Assembly (NCBI RefSeq): GCF_900111745.1
Contig: NZ_FOIJ01000020.1
Coordinates: forward strand, 1 to 64,000
Length of the DNA stretch: 64,000 nt
Direction: 5' to 3'
Source of the DNA: Stigmatella erecta
Lineage (GTDB): Bacteria > Myxococcota > Myxococcia > Myxococcales > Myxococcaceae
A program made the position numbers and the translations under genes. Below the pieces are notes generated by a model. It was not told where the DNA came from. It worked only from the letters and a program-made list of their open reading frames with translations, and did no database searches. How positions within the stretch are numbered: position 1 is the stretch's first letter; every line of letters starts with the position of its first letter. Below are positions 32,166 to 41,406 of the stretch, one piece after another.

Positions 32166-32954
32166 TCACAGCAGGGCGCGGAGGGCCTCCACCACCTGTT
32201 CCCATTCCGGGGCCCGGGGGTTGATGACCTCGAAGTGCGCGGCCTGGGGCAGCGTGATGAGCCGGACGTCATCGCCCAGGGCGGCGGCGTGGGCCTGGTA
32301 CCGCTCGCTGAGCGCCAGCGGAACGATGTCGTCCAGGGCCCCATGGAGGAGAATCTGGCGCACGCCGAGCGGCGCGAGCGCGAGGGGGGAGCCGCGCTGG
32401 TAGTGCCCGGGGACCTGGGCGGGGGTCCCCCCGAAGAAGGTCTCGACGATGCCACTGCCCAGGCCCAGCTCTTGGACGCGCACCACGTCCGAGACCGCCG
32501 CGAGCGGCACGACGCCCCGCAGGGGGGGCAGCCCGGTGTCGCGGTGGCGCGCGGCGAGGCACAGGATGAGGTGGCCGCCCGCCGAGTGGCCCAGCCCCAC
32601 CACCTGGTTCAGGTCCAGGGGCCAGGTGCGCGCCAGGGTGCGCAGGTGGGCGGCCCCCTGGACGACATCCTCCAGCGTTCCGGGCCAGCCGCCGCCGGGG
32701 TGGCCCACGCGCCGGTACTCCAGGCTCCAGGTCGCGAAGCCCCGCCGGGCCAGGTCCGCGCACAGGTGGCCCACGTGCTCCAGGCCGTACCGGGCGCGCC
32801 AGAACCCCCCGTGCACCACCAGCACGGTGGGGTGGGGCCCCGGGCCCGCGGGCAGGCGCAGCTCGCCGAAGTGGTGTTCGCCGCTGCCATAGGCCAGCCG
32901 CGCGTCCGCCGCCGGTGGGGGCGCCTCGAGCATCCAGAGGGGGTCCATGGCCAT
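32166..32954 (-). CDS. Alpha/beta hydrolase, kynurenine formamidase-like
   Basis: 262-aa alpha/beta hydrolase without signal peptide. Oxyanion motif VVHGGFWRA (HGGxW, characteristic of the eukaryotic-type kynurenine formamidases), nucleophile elbow GHSAGGH near residue 125, acid in LLHGALDDIVP, and catalytic His in PQAAHFEVI. This points to hydrolysis of N-formylkynurenine in tryptophan breakdown, or a closely related ester; there is no other kynurenine gene in this window. The gene starts 3 nt after the stop of the cyclic-nucleotide-binding gene. Confidence 0.85.
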   Translation of the reverse strand: MAMDPLWMLEAPPPAADARLAYGSGEHHFGELRLPAGPGPHPTVLVVHGGFWRARYGLEHVGHLCADLARRGFATWSLEYRRVGHPGGGWPGTLEDVVQGAAHLRTLARTWPLDLNQVVGLGHSAGGHLILCLAARHRDTGLPPLRGVVPLAAVSDVVRVQELGLGSGIVETFFGGTPAQVPGHYQRGSPLALAPLGVRQILLHGALDDIVPLALSERYQAHAAALGDDVRLITLPQAAHFEVINPRAPEWEQVVEALRALL

Positions 32955-32957
32955 GTC

Positions 32958-33416
32958 CTAGAAGCGGGAGGTGGCGAAGAAGAGCTTCAGCCGGTCGTTG
33001 CTCTCCCGGAGCCGGTCCGACAGCGTGCGGACGAAAGTCCAGAGCAGCACGTAGGCCAGCTCCTTGTCGGTGAACATCAGCTGGTCCAGCAAGTCCCGCT
33101 GGATGACCCACACCGCGCACTCCGTGTGGGCGATGGCGTCCGCCGAGCGCGGGTTATCCGTGATGACGGACATTTCCCCGAAATACTGGCCTTCTTCGAG
33201 GATGCCGAGGGCCTCCTCGCCGATGCCGGGCACGTTCTTGGAGATGCGCACCTTGCCGCCGGTGACGATGAACATTTCCTGGCCGGTCTCGCCCTCCCGG
33301 AACAGGAAAGCCCCCCGGGGGTAGGTGCGCGGATGGGCGATGGAGGCCACCTTGGCGAGCTGGCCCTGGGTCAAGCCCTCGAAGAGCGCAACCTTTTTGA
33401 GGGCTGTGGCATCCAT
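32958..33416 (-). CDS. Cyclic nucleotide-binding domain protein
   Basis: 152-aa single-domain protein (CAP_ED): ALFEGLTQGQLAKVASIA, RGAFLFREGETGQEMFIV, ILEEGQYFGEMSVITDNPRSADA (phosphate-binding cassette, FGE...RSA), followed by helices up to the C-terminus. There is no HTH or kinase domain, so it is probably a ligand-binding regulator acting on a partner. Start ATG 33416 is chosen; the frame continues to 33482, but those residues are not family-like and would run to the divergent trxB. Confidence 0.88.
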   Translation of the reverse strand: MDATALKKVALFEGLTQGQLAKVASIAHPRTYPRGAFLFREGETGQEMFIVTGGKVRISKNVPGIGEEALGILEEGQYFGEMSVITDNPRSADAIAHTECAVWVIQRDLLDQLMFTDKELAYVLLWTFVRTLSDRLRESNDRLKLFFATSRF

Positions 33417-33487
33417 GGAGTCAGCTTCGTACCACGCGTCCAAGACGCTCTGGTACTTTCCGGCCCCTTTCTGAAGGAGCACTCACC

Positions 33488-34450
33488 GTGGCGGACGAGA
33501 AGATCAACAAGGTCACCATCATTGGCTCGGGGCCCGCGGGCTACACCGCGGCCGTCTACGCGGCCCGGGCCAACCTGGAGCCGGTGATGTTCGCGGGCGG
33601 CCCCACCGTGGAGGACCCACAGCGGGTGCCGGGCGGCCAGCTCATGGTCACCACGGACGTGGAGAACTACCCGGGCTTCCCCGAGGGCATCACCGGGCCG
33701 GAGCTGATGGAGCGCTTCCAGAAGCAGGCCGAGCGCTTTGGCACCCAGATTCACATGGAGAACGTCCTCAAGGTGGACTTCTCCTCGCGGCCCTTCCTCA
33801 TCCAGGGCGAGAGTGCGAGCTACCGCTCGGAGGCGGTCATCATCGCCACGGGGGCCTCGGCCAAGTGGCTGAACGTCAAGGGCGAGGACCTCTACAAGAA
33901 CCGGGGCGTGTCCGCGTGCGCCACGTGTGATGGGGCCTTCTTCAAGAAGCAGGACGTGCTGGTGGTGGGCGGTGGCGACACGGCCATGGAGGAGGCCACC
34001 TACCTGGCGAAGATCGTCAACCACGTCACCCTGCTGCACCGCCGGGACACGCTGCGCGCCTCGAAGATCATGCAGGAGCGCGTGCTGAAGAACCCGAAGA
34101 TTTCCGTCATGTGGAACAGCGCCGTGGACGAGGTGGTGGGCAACGAGAAGGGCATGACGGGCGCGGTGGTGCGCAACCTGAAGACGAACGACACCCAGCT
34201 GCTCACCGCCACGGGCCTGTTCGTCGCCATCGGGCACACGCCCAACACGCACCTCTTCCAGGGGGTGCTGGAGACGCACCCGAACGGCTACCTGAAGACG
34301 CACCCGGGCTCCGCGCGCACCAACGTGGAGGGCGTCTTCGCCTGCGGCGATGTGCAGGACAGCGTCTACCGGCAGGCCATCACCGCGGCGGGCACCGGCT
34401 GCATGGCGGCCATCGAGGCGGAGCGCTGGCTCATCGAGCAGGGCAAGTGA
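33488..34450 (+). CDS. trxB: Thioredoxin reductase
   Basis: 320-aa FAD/NADPH enzyme that reduces thioredoxin. FAD site GSGPAG (13-18) with YTAAVYAARA; redox pair CATC at C144/C147; NADPH site VVGGGDTAMEEA; second FAD motif GVFACGDVQD; RQAITAAGTGCMAA near the end. Length is normal. GTG start at 33488 with AAGGAG nine bases upstream. Divergent from the cyclic-nucleotide-binding gene. Followed closely (28 nt) by the PLP enzyme and moaC, so a sulfur-linked operon is plausible. No thioredoxin gene nearby. Confidence 0.97.
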   Translation: MADEKINKVTIIGSGPAGYTAAVYAARANLEPVMFAGGPTVEDPQRVPGGQLMVTTDVENYPGFPEGITGPELMERFQKQAERFGTQIHMENVLKVDFSSRPFLIQGESASYRSEAVIIATGASAKWLNVKGEDLYKNRGVSACATCDGAFFKKQDVLVVGGGDTAMEEATYLAKIVNHVTLLHRRDTLRASKIMQERVLKNPKISVMWNSAVDEVVGNEKGMTGAVVRNLKTNDTQLLTATGLFVAIGHTPNTHLFQGVLETHPNGYLKTHPGSARTNVEGVFACGDVQDSVYRQAITAAGTGCMAAIEAERWLIEQGK

Positions 34451-34478
34451 CGGCAACGCCCTCCGGAAACGACAGCAC

Positions 34479-35669
34479 ATGAGCTCGAAGCGACTGAAGA
34501 CGGTGGCGGTGCACGCGGGCAGCCGGCTGGCGGACAGCAAGTCCCAGCCGCTGGTGCCCGCCATCCACATGTCCACCGTGGGCTGGTTCGACAGCAGCGA
34601 GGACCTGGACGGGGCGCTGGACGGCAAGGACTACGTCTACTCGCGCATCAGCGCCCAGAACACCGCGCTCCTGGAGGAGGCGGTGGCGGCGCTGGAGGGC
34701 GCGGAGGGCTGCGTCTCCTACGCCAGCGGCATGGCGGCCCTGCGGGCCGTGTTCGAGGCGCAGAACCTCCAGCGGGGTGACCGGGTGGTCATGCCCGGGG
34801 ATGGGTATGGCGTCACGCGCGCGCTCTACAAGGCCCTGTGCGCCCGGCTGGGCGTGGAGCTCCACGCGCTGTCCCTGTCCGAGGCCCGCGCCCCCGCGCG
34901 CATCCTCGAGCTGCGGCCGAAGCTCGTGCTCGCCGAGAGCATCACCAACCCGCTGCTGTCCGTGCCGGACATCCGCGCCCTGGCGCGGGCCTGCGAGCAG
35001 GTGGGCGCCGCGCTCGCGGTGGATGCCACCTTCCCGTCCCCGTACGGGCAGCGGGCCCTCTCGCTCGGGGCACACTACGCCGTCCAGTCCGCGACGAAGT
35101 GGCTCAACGGGCACAGCGATGCGCTGGTGGGCACGGTGAGCGCCTCGCGCGAGCGGCTGGCCCCCCTGCGGTCCATGCGCCTGCTGGCCGGGGACGTGCT
35201 GGGGCCGTTCGAGGCCTGGCTCACCCTGCGCGGCCTGCGCACGTTGCCGGTGCGCATGAAGGCCCACAGCGAGCACGCGGCGCACGTGGCCCGGCGCCTG
35301 GCGGAGTCCCCGCTGCTGGAGCGGGTCTATTACCCCGGGCTGCCCTCCCATCCGGACCACGCCGTGGCCCAGGCGGTGCTGGAGGGCGGGTTCGGGCCCA
35401 TGGTGGCCTTTGAAATCAAGGGCGCGGACCGGGCCGCCTCCTTCCGCGTCCTGGAGGCGCTGAAGGTGGCGCGGCCGGGGCCTTCGCTCGGGGATGTGTG
35501 CACGCTGGTGATGCACGCGGCCAGCGCCAGCGCGCGCCGGCTGACGCCCGAGGAGCGCGCGGCGGCGGGGATTCGCGAGAACCTCATCCGCGTGTCCGTG
35601 GGGCTGGAGGACCCGGACGACATCGTGGAGGACCTGCTCGGCGCGGTGGCGCGGGGGAACATGCCGTGA
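34479..35669 (+). CDS. Cys/Met metabolism PLP enzyme (cystathionine synthase/lyase type)
   Basis: 396-aa PLP-dependent trans-sulfuration enzyme. Key elements: VYSRISAQNTALLEEAVAALEG (substrate/phosphate binding), VDATFPSP where the PLP-nitrogen Asp resides, and the Schiff-base Lys207 in SATKWLNG. The fold and lengths fit MetB/MetC/methionine gamma-lyase; substrate specificity is not decidable by eye. ATG at 34479 lies 28 nt after trxB. Its stop overlaps the alternative GTG start of moaC (35666). Together with metH at 43 kb it supports methionine/cysteine flux, though not in the same transcript. Confidence 0.9.
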   Translation: MSSKRLKTVAVHAGSRLADSKSQPLVPAIHMSTVGWFDSSEDLDGALDGKDYVYSRISAQNTALLEEAVAALEGAEGCVSYASGMAALRAVFEAQNLQRGDRVVMPGDGYGVTRALYKALCARLGVELHALSLSEARAPARILELRPKLVLAESITNPLLSVPDIRALARACEQVGAALAVDATFPSPYGQRALSLGAHYAVQSATKWLNGHSDALVGTVSASRERLAPLRSMRLLAGDVLGPFEAWLTLRGLRTLPVRMKAHSEHAAHVARRLAESPLLERVYYPGLPSHPDHAVAQAVLEGGFGPMVAFEIKGADRAASFRVLEALKVARPGPSLGDVCTLVMHAASASARRLTPEERAAAGIRENLIRVSVGLEDPDDIVEDLLGAVARGNMP

Positions 35670-35671
35670 AG

Positions 35672-36132
<461 letters not shown>

Positions 36133-36136
<4 letters not shown>

Positions 36137-36690
36137 CGCGCGGCGTCCGCGTGCAGCCGTGCCAGGTGGAAGGCGGCCACGATGATGGCGTGGGTGATGT
36201 GGCCCTCGCGGATGAGGCGCGGCACGTCCGCGTAGGGGTGCAGCTCCACGACGAGGTCCTCCCCCTCGTCCGGGCGGCCCCCGTGCGTCTTCACGCAGTC
36301 GCGCGCGAGGAACGAGTAGCACGTGTTGCCCTGGAGGGCGGGGTTGGGCCTCACGCTGCCCAGCGCCTCCACCCGGCCCGGCACGTAGCCCGTCTCCTCT
36401 TCCAGCTCCCGGGCCGCCGCCACCGCCGGGTCTTCCCCCGCCTCCACCAGCCCCCCCGGAATCTCCAGGGTGCTGTCGCACGTGCCGAAGCGGAACTGCC
36501 GCACCAGGACGATGTGGTTCTCGGGCGTCAGGGCGAGGATGTTCACCCAGTCCGGGGTGTCGATGAGCAGGCGCGGGTGCTCGTGGCCTGTGCGCGGGTC
36601 GGCGAAGATGTCGCTGCGGACCTTGGCGATGCGGTAGTCGTGCTCGAGGCCACGGCGCAGGCGCTGCCAGGGACGGGGGAGGGAGGACAC
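36133..36690 (-). CDS. NUDIX hydrolase, ADP-ribose pyrophosphatase-like
   Basis: 185 aa. The NUDIX box is complete: GGLVEAGEDPAV...RELEEETGY (G-x5-E-x7-REUxEExGU). The N-terminal part (SDIFADPRTGHEHPRLLI) and the Pro-Asn after the box (VRPNPALQGNTCYSF) fit the ADP-ribose/ADP-sugar pyrophosphatase subgroup. Last gene of a minus-strand run from 39507 (YiiX-type peptidase, small helical protein, SirB1, NUDIX), 14 nt after SirB1. Likely removes nucleoside-diphosphate sugars. Confidence 0.9.
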
Positions 36691-36704
36691 GGGGGCTCCA
36701 GACG

Positions 36705-37595
36705 TCAGTTGAGGTGCTCCAACCGCTCGCGCAGCTCCTTGGACAGCAGCTCCAGGCGCTCGCGGTCTGGCGCGTCCGGGGACAGCTCCAGGCAGCGGTC
36801 CACATCCTTGAGGGAGGCGCGGAACGCCCCCACCTTCATCAGCAGCAGGGCGCGCGTGCGCAGCTCCCCCGGGTGGTCCGGGGCCAGCAGCAGCAGCAGG
36901 TCCACCACGGTGAGCCCCCGCTCGGCGTCGTCCCGCTCCAGGTACACGCGCTTGAGGTTGGAGAGCATCCGGTAGGTGATGAGCTCCACGGGCGCGGGGG
37001 CCAGCTTGGCGCTGTCGAAGCGCAGCTGCGGTGCCACGCGCTTGAGCAGCTCCTCGCAGCCGTGCTCGGTGAGGATGTCGCCGTTGTGGAACGGATCAAT
37101 GACCAGCTTGTGGTCCCCCGCGTTGCACGCCACCAGGAAGTGGCCCGGGAAGGCCACCCCGTACAGGGGAATGCCCGCCCGGCGGGCGACCTCCAGGTAC
37201 ACCACGGACAGGGTGATGGGCAGCCCCACCTTGTGGGCCAGCACGTGGTCCAGGAAGCTGTTGTGGGGCGAGAAGTAGTCCTTCTCGTTGCCGCGGAAGC
37301 CCTCGATGTCCGCCAGGACATGGCGCAGGGCCCGCAGCCGGGACAGGGACTCGCCTTGCTCGAACTGGCGCTCGACTTCCACCGACACCCGGGCGGCCAG
37401 CATGTCCAGCGTGTGCAGACACGCGGCGGTGTCCAGCGCGGGGTTGGCCAGGGTGGCGATGGCCAGGGCGGCGAGATCCAGGCGAGGCGGATCCGCGGCG
37501 AGGGCGGAGACCAGGCGCTCCCGGGCCAGCGGAGAACCGAATCCGGAGGAGAAGTTCACACAGCAAGGACTAACCCACCTGAGGCCGAACGGCAA
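36705..37595 (-). CDS. SirB1-type transglutaminase-like/TPR protein
   Basis: 296 aa as called from a TTG codon at 37595; GTG at 37559 (284 aa) is an alternative, and neither has a clear ribosome-binding site. Body: helical start (LARERLVSALAADPPRLDL), then the SirB1 domain with NEKDYFSPHNSFLDHVLAHKVGLPITLSVVY (N, H and the conserved SxxLNxVL-like pattern), GVAFPGHFLVAC, and DPFHNG. A C-terminal TPR-like region (LKRVYLERDDAERGL) follows. Homologs lie by themselves in many bacteria; the function is unknown, although a transglutaminase-like core is predicted. Same operon as the neighbours. Confidence 0.85.
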   Translation of the reverse strand: MPFGLRWVSPCCVNFSSGFGSPLARERLVSALAADPPRLDLAALAIATLANPALDTAACLHTLDMLAARVSVEVERQFEQGESLSRLRALRHVLADIEGFRGNEKDYFSPHNSFLDHVLAHKVGLPITLSVVYLEVARRAGIPLYGVAFPGHFLVACNAGDHKLVIDPFHNGDILTEHGCEELLKRVAPQLRFDSAKLAPAPVELITYRMLSNLKRVYLERDDAERGLTVVDLLLLLAPDHPGELRTRALLLMKVGAFRASLKDVDRCLELSPDAPDRERLELLSKELRERLEHLN

Positions 37596-37612
37596 AGGCG
37601 GGGAAGCGCTCG

Positions 37613-37891
37613 TTAGAACGTGGGCGGAGGGCGTGCGGGCAGCCGGCCCTTGACCTCGGCCCGCAGGGCGATCTGCGCCGAGATGAGCCCGGCGAGCAGG
37701 CCGTCCTCGTACTCGAACGTCGGATGTTCCTTGAGTTCCGGGAAGTCATGCGCGTTGCGCAGATCCTCCGGGCCGATGTTGGGCACCGCCTCGCGGGCCA
37801 ACCGGAGCACCTTGGCCTGTTGCTGGGAAATCATCCGCTCGAAGAGCTGATGGGAGAGCTCCATCATCTCGTGCGCCACCTCTTCGGTCAT
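37613..37891 (-). CDS. Small helical conserved protein
   Basis: 92 aa, ATG at 37891, no signal peptide or membrane segment. Mostly helical: MTEEVAHEMMELSHQLFERM, then LRLAREAVPNIGPEDLRNAHDFPEL, ending with a Pro-rich tail. Acidic. Lies 23 nt after the YiiX-type gene and 17 nt before the SirB1 gene (if TTG start), so it belongs to the same operon. I do not recognise a family. Confidence 0.7.
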   Translation of the reverse strand: MTEEVAHEMMELSHQLFERMISQQQAKVLRLAREAVPNIGPEDLRNAHDFPELKEHPTFEYEDGLLAGLISAQIALRAEVKGRLPARPPPTF

Positions 37892-37914
37892 CGTCCTGCC
37901 TCGGGGTTCATGGG

Positions 37915-39507
37915 TCACTTCTGGGCGATGTCCCACTTCAGCCGCCGGTAGCTCTGGCGGAAGGAGAGGGCATCCCCCTCGATAGCGGCCTGCCCCTGCT
38001 CGCGTCCATCCAGAAAGGCGACGAAGTCGAGCTGGCGGCCGGGCAGGCCGTATTCCTGGTCGAACAGCTTGACGAGCTCGTTGGCGGGCAGGGTGCGCCG
38101 GCCCGCCACCTCCACCAGGCCGATGCGCAGGCCCGTCATGTCCTCGGACGGGGCATAGGCCTTGTAGACGAGCTCCGTGCACACCAGTGACGCGTCCGAG
38201 AAGAAGTCGAAGTCGAAGTCATAGGGGCGCCCCTGGTAGGTGAACGCCCGCACGATGGCCTGGGCTTTCTGCCGGAGCGGGAGCCGGGGCCGCAGCACGC
38301 CCAGGTAGTCCACGCGCATGCCGTGCTCGGGGCCGGTGAAGGAGACGCCCTCGCTGATGGACTCGATGATGCGCAAGGCGTCCCCGTGCCCGTCCGTGCC
38401 GCGGTAGTGCGCCCACTTCTCCGGGAAGAGCCGGGCCAGGTGCTCGCCGAGCGTCCGGGGCTGGCCGGGCAGGGTGGAGAGCCACGCCCGCACGTCCGCG
38501 TCCCCGTCGAAGTGGGCGGAGAGCTGCTCCGGCGTGCCCACGTACAGCTCCGCATGGGGCCAGAAGCCCGGCAGGCCGATGTTGGAGAGGTACCAGTTCT
38601 GCCGCGCGACGAGGATGTCCCCCGGCTGCGTCTTCTCCAGCACGGCGAGGACCTGCTCGCGGGAGATGAGGGGCTTGCCCTGGCGCGCCACGCGCGTGTC
38701 GCCCATCCACTCGGCCACGGAGCGCTGCACGGGGAAAATGGCCCGCGCCGCGTTGTCCTGGACGGCATCCTTGGCCGCCACGGTGAAGAAGGCGGGGCCC
38801 CGCTGGAGGAGCTTGCCCCGGGCCACCTCGGAGGCGGCCTTCATCTCCTGGAGGGCCCAGACCGTCAGGGGGAGCTGGTGCGCCCCGGCCTTCTTCAGGA
38901 GGCCGCGGGCCTGCTCCCGGTAGCGGTCGCCGGTGTAGAGCTGGGCCGCGGTGGAGATGTGGATGACCTTCTGCTTGAACTGCGTGAAGGCGCGGGCAGG
39001 CAGGCCGTACTCCGCGGAGGGCTCGTCCAGGAGCACCTCCAGCTGCTTGCGGCCATTCGTCAGCTCCGCGTAGGTGAGCCCGTGGGCCAGCTCCGTGGTG
39101 AGCGCCGTGTGGGTGAGCAGGAAGCCCCAGCCATGCTTCGCGGGCTGGGTGAGGGAGGGCACCGTGACGAAGTTCCAGTAGCGCTGGCGGATGATCTCCG
39201 TGGAGACGAAGTAGTCGAAGAAGGCCGCCCAGGTGGTGAGCAGCGTGTGCTTCTGCTCGGGGGTGTAAGGGGTGCTTTGCTCCTGCAGGTAGAGGGCGCG
39301 CTGGGCGTGGAGCTGCTCCTGCAGGGCCCGGAGCCCGGCGGCGTGGCGCTGAAGGGCCTGGAGATCCTGCTGGGCCAGGAACGCGAAGGAGCCTGGGTCC
39401 AGCTCATAGACGCCAAGGGCCCGGGAAGGAGGGGGCAGGGCCGCGCCGGGTGCCGGGGGGACACCGGAGAGGGCGAGCAGGGCCAGCAGCAGGGGGGCGG
39501 AGGGCAT
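37915..39507 (-). CDS. YiiX/NlpC-like permuted papain-fold peptidase, secreted
   Basis: 530 aa with a signal peptide (LLLALLALSGVPPAPGAA). Residues ~25-280 are a helical N-terminal region (ALQRHAAGLRALQEQLH). The catalytic part starts with QPGDILVARQNWYLSNIGLPGFWPHAELYVG (catalytic His in the WPHAELY segment) and ends with ASLVCTELVYKAY (nucleophile Cys), the order of a circularly permuted NlpC/P60 (YiiX/YebB) enzyme. Members hydrolyse or acyl-transfer on lipids or peptides. Heads a four-gene operon with the small helical, SirB1 and NUDIX genes. Confidence 0.85.
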   Translation of the reverse strand: MPSAPLLLALLALSGVPPAPGAALPPPSRALGVYELDPGSFAFLAQQDLQALQRHAAGLRALQEQLHAQRALYLQEQSTPYTPEQKHTLLTTWAAFFDYFVSTEIIRQRYWNFVTVPSLTQPAKHGWGFLLTHTALTTELAHGLTYAELTNGRKQLEVLLDEPSAEYGLPARAFTQFKQKVIHISTAAQLYTGDRYREQARGLLKKAGAHQLPLTVWALQEMKAASEVARGKLLQRGPAFFTVAAKDAVQDNAARAIFPVQRSVAEWMGDTRVARQGKPLISREQVLAVLEKTQPGDILVARQNWYLSNIGLPGFWPHAELYVGTPEQLSAHFDGDADVRAWLSTLPGQPRTLGEHLARLFPEKWAHYRGTDGHGDALRIIESISEGVSFTGPEHGMRVDYLGVLRPRLPLRQKAQAIVRAFTYQGRPYDFDFDFFSDASLVCTELVYKAYAPSEDMTGLRIGLVEVAGRRTLPANELVKLFDQEYGLPGRQLDFVAFLDGREQGQAAIEGDALSFRQSYRRLKWDIAQK

Positions 39508-39687
39508 GGGAGGGTGGGTCCGGCAGGAGACAGCGCCAATCTACCCTGGAGAGGCCCAGGACGGCTGCCTGCCCGGCCTGTGGGCGGTGCGGGCGGTGGC
39601 ATCCGGGGTGGCCCGGCGCGGGGAGCATCCCCAGGTTTCAGGAATGCAACCCAGCCCCAGAGGCTGGGCAGAAAGGCGGTTTTTTCG

Positions 39688-40005
39688 ATGGCTTACGGAC
39701 AGGCGGAGAACCCGGCGCTCTCGATCCCCACCCACTTGGACGCGGTGGAGTATCCGGTGTGGCGCGAGCAGCTTGCCAAGGCGGCTGCGGACAACGGTGC
39801 CTCCATTGATGTCATCAACGTCCTCAAGTGCTTGCCGCGCTCACAGTACGAGTCGAAGGAGCAGGTGCAGCGCGACCTGGCCGAGGCGGCGCGGCGGTTC
39901 GCCACGGGCAACCATGACGAGGACGATGGGGTGGCGCGTGACCGGCGCAACATCGGCAGGGACTTGGTGGAGAACGCCCCTCCGGGCAACTCGCGTCATC
40001 CTTGA
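39688..40005 (+). CDS. DUF2795 family protein
   Basis: 105 aa. The DUF2795 core is visible: LDAVEYPVWREQLAKAAADNGASIDV (key Y-P and alpha-helical pattern) and INVLKCLPRSQYESKEQVQRDLAEA. C-terminal tail is charged and likely flexible (DEDDGVARDRRN). Small winged-helix-like domain, role unknown; members are common in actinobacteria and myxobacteria. ATG 39688 follows AAAGGCGG. Upstream 180 nt hold nothing recognisable apart from the divergent YiiX start. Confidence 0.82.
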   Translation: MAYGQAENPALSIPTHLDAVEYPVWREQLAKAAADNGASIDVINVLKCLPRSQYESKEQVQRDLAEAARRFATGNHDEDDGVARDRRNIGRDLVENAPPGNSRHP

Positions 40006-40063
40006 GCAGGGACGTGGAAGAGGCTCGCGGGCGCTGGCGCTTTCTGCCAGCGTCCGGGGCCGT

Positions 40064-40957
40064 ATGGGCTTTCGACGACTTTCGTGGCTGTGCTGTGCCT
40101 GGCTGCTGGCTTCCTGCACGAAGCCTCCCCCGCCGCTCGTGCCGGAGGCGGGAGTGCCGCCCGTGCGGCTCGAGTTCCGGCCTCCCGTGGACCGGGCGAT
40201 GACGGAACGGACCCAGCGCACGCGGACGGTGGAGCGCGGTGGGCAGCGGCGGACGGAGTCGGTGGAGATGACCACCGTGACGCGCTTCACGGCCGCCGAG
40301 AATGGCTGGGAGCTGACCCAGACGGTTCCCCGGGCGCAACTGTCCCAGGAGGGGACGCCGGTGGTTTCTCCCGTGGATGGGCTGCTCACCCGGTTTCCCC
40401 TGAACGTCCGGCTGGCCTCGGATGGGGCCTTCGTGAAGGTGAACAACGCCGGTGAGGGGCTGAAGGCGCTGCAGTCCTCGGTGCCCGCGGGACAACGCCA
40501 GGCAAGTCTGGAGGCCTTTTGGGCCCCGGAGGCCGTGGAGGCGCGCGCCCGCCAGGAGTGGGAAGCGAAGTACGGAGGGTTGTTCCAGCGGAACCTGGCG
40601 GTGGGGCAGCACACCTGGGCGGTGGACCGTTTTCCCCTTCCCGAAGGGGAGGCCGTGTACCTGCTGGAGCGCACGGTCGCCGGCACGCGGCTGACGGACC
40701 AGGGCGAGGCGCTGGTGCTGAGCCTGCGCTGTCTGGCGTCCGTGCCCGAGGAGGCACCCACGGAGCTTCAAGAGGTGGTGCAGGCGGCGGGCGCGCCCCC
40801 GCTGACCCCGGGCGTGAGCTGTGAGGGGGAACAGGTGGTGGCGCGGGGGTCCTTCGTCCCGGTGAGCCGGACCTTGACGGTGCGTGTCCAGGGGGCGGAG
40901 GCGGTCTGGACGCTGACGGCGCAAACGAAGCTGGAACTGCTGGAGGAGGCACGATGA
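40064..40957 (+). CDS. Lipoprotein of unknown function
   Basis: 297-aa predicted lipoprotein: signal with lipobox LLASCT, short linker, then a beta-rich body. VRLEFRPPVDRAMTERTQRTRTVERGG and FTAAENGWELTQTVPRAQL look like strands of a large beta sandwich; there are two Cys near 225-265. Its stop overlaps the ATG of the CoA-binding gene (ATGA at 40954-40957), so the two are coupled. Start ATG 40064. No family recognised; DUF6263-like lipoproteins have a similar look, but I cannot confirm this. Confidence 0.7.
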   Translation: MGFRRLSWLCCAWLLASCTKPPPPLVPEAGVPPVRLEFRPPVDRAMTERTQRTRTVERGGQRRTESVEMTTVTRFTAAENGWELTQTVPRAQLSQEGTPVVSPVDGLLTRFPLNVRLASDGAFVKVNNAGEGLKALQSSVPAGQRQASLEAFWAPEAVEARARQEWEAKYGGLFQRNLAVGQHTWAVDRFPLPEGEAVYLLERTVAGTRLTDQGEALVLSLRCLASVPEEAPTELQEVVQAAGAPPLTPGVSCEGEQVVARGSFVPVSRTLTVRVQGAEAVWTLTAQTKLELLEEAR

Positions 40958-41397
40958 ACTTCCGGGACAACCTCATCGAGAGCGAGGCGGGCATCGAGCG
41001 CGTGGTGAAGGCCTCGAAGCGCGTGGCGGTGCTGGGCATCAAGACGGAGCAGCAGGCGGGGCAGCCGGCGCTCTACGTTCCGGAGTACCTGGTCCGGGCG
41101 GGGGTGGAGGTGGTGCCGGTCCCCGTGTACTACCCGGATGTGACGCACATCCTGGGCAAGCCCGTGTTCCGGCGGCTCGTGGACATTCCGGGCGAGGTGG
41201 ACCTGGTGGACGTGTTCCGGCGTCCCCAGGACATCGATGCGCACGTGGAGGACATCATCGCCAAGAAGCCGAAGGCGGTGTGGTTTCAGTCCGGCATCCG
41301 CAATGACGCCGCGGCCGAGAAGCTGGCCCAGGCGGGTATCCAGGTGGTCCAGAACCGGTGCTTGATGGTGGACCACCGGCGCTACGGCTCCCGCTGA
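40954..41397 (+). CDS. CoA-binding domain protein (YccU-like)
   Basis: 147-aa Rossmann-like CoA_binding_2 protein. Landmarks: VAVLGIKTEQQAGQPALYVPEYLVRAG, VVPVPVYYPDVTHILGKPVF, DLVDVFRRPQDIDAHVEDII, VWFQSGIRNDAAAEKLAQAG and VVQNRCLMVDHRR, nearly the whole family pattern. Homologous to the CoA-binding part of succinyl-CoA synthetases; the standalone form is unassigned. Coupled to the preceding lipoprotein gene by a 4-nt overlap. Convergent with the patatin gene. Confidence 0.9.
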   Translation: MNFRDNLIESEAGIERVVKASKRVAVLGIKTEQQAGQPALYVPEYLVRAGVEVVPVPVYYPDVTHILGKPVFRRLVDIPGEVDLVDVFRRPQDIDAHVEDIIAKKPKAVWFQSGIRNDAAAEKLAQAGIQVVQNRCLMVDHRRYGSR

Positions 41398-41406
41398 CGT
41401 CTCAGC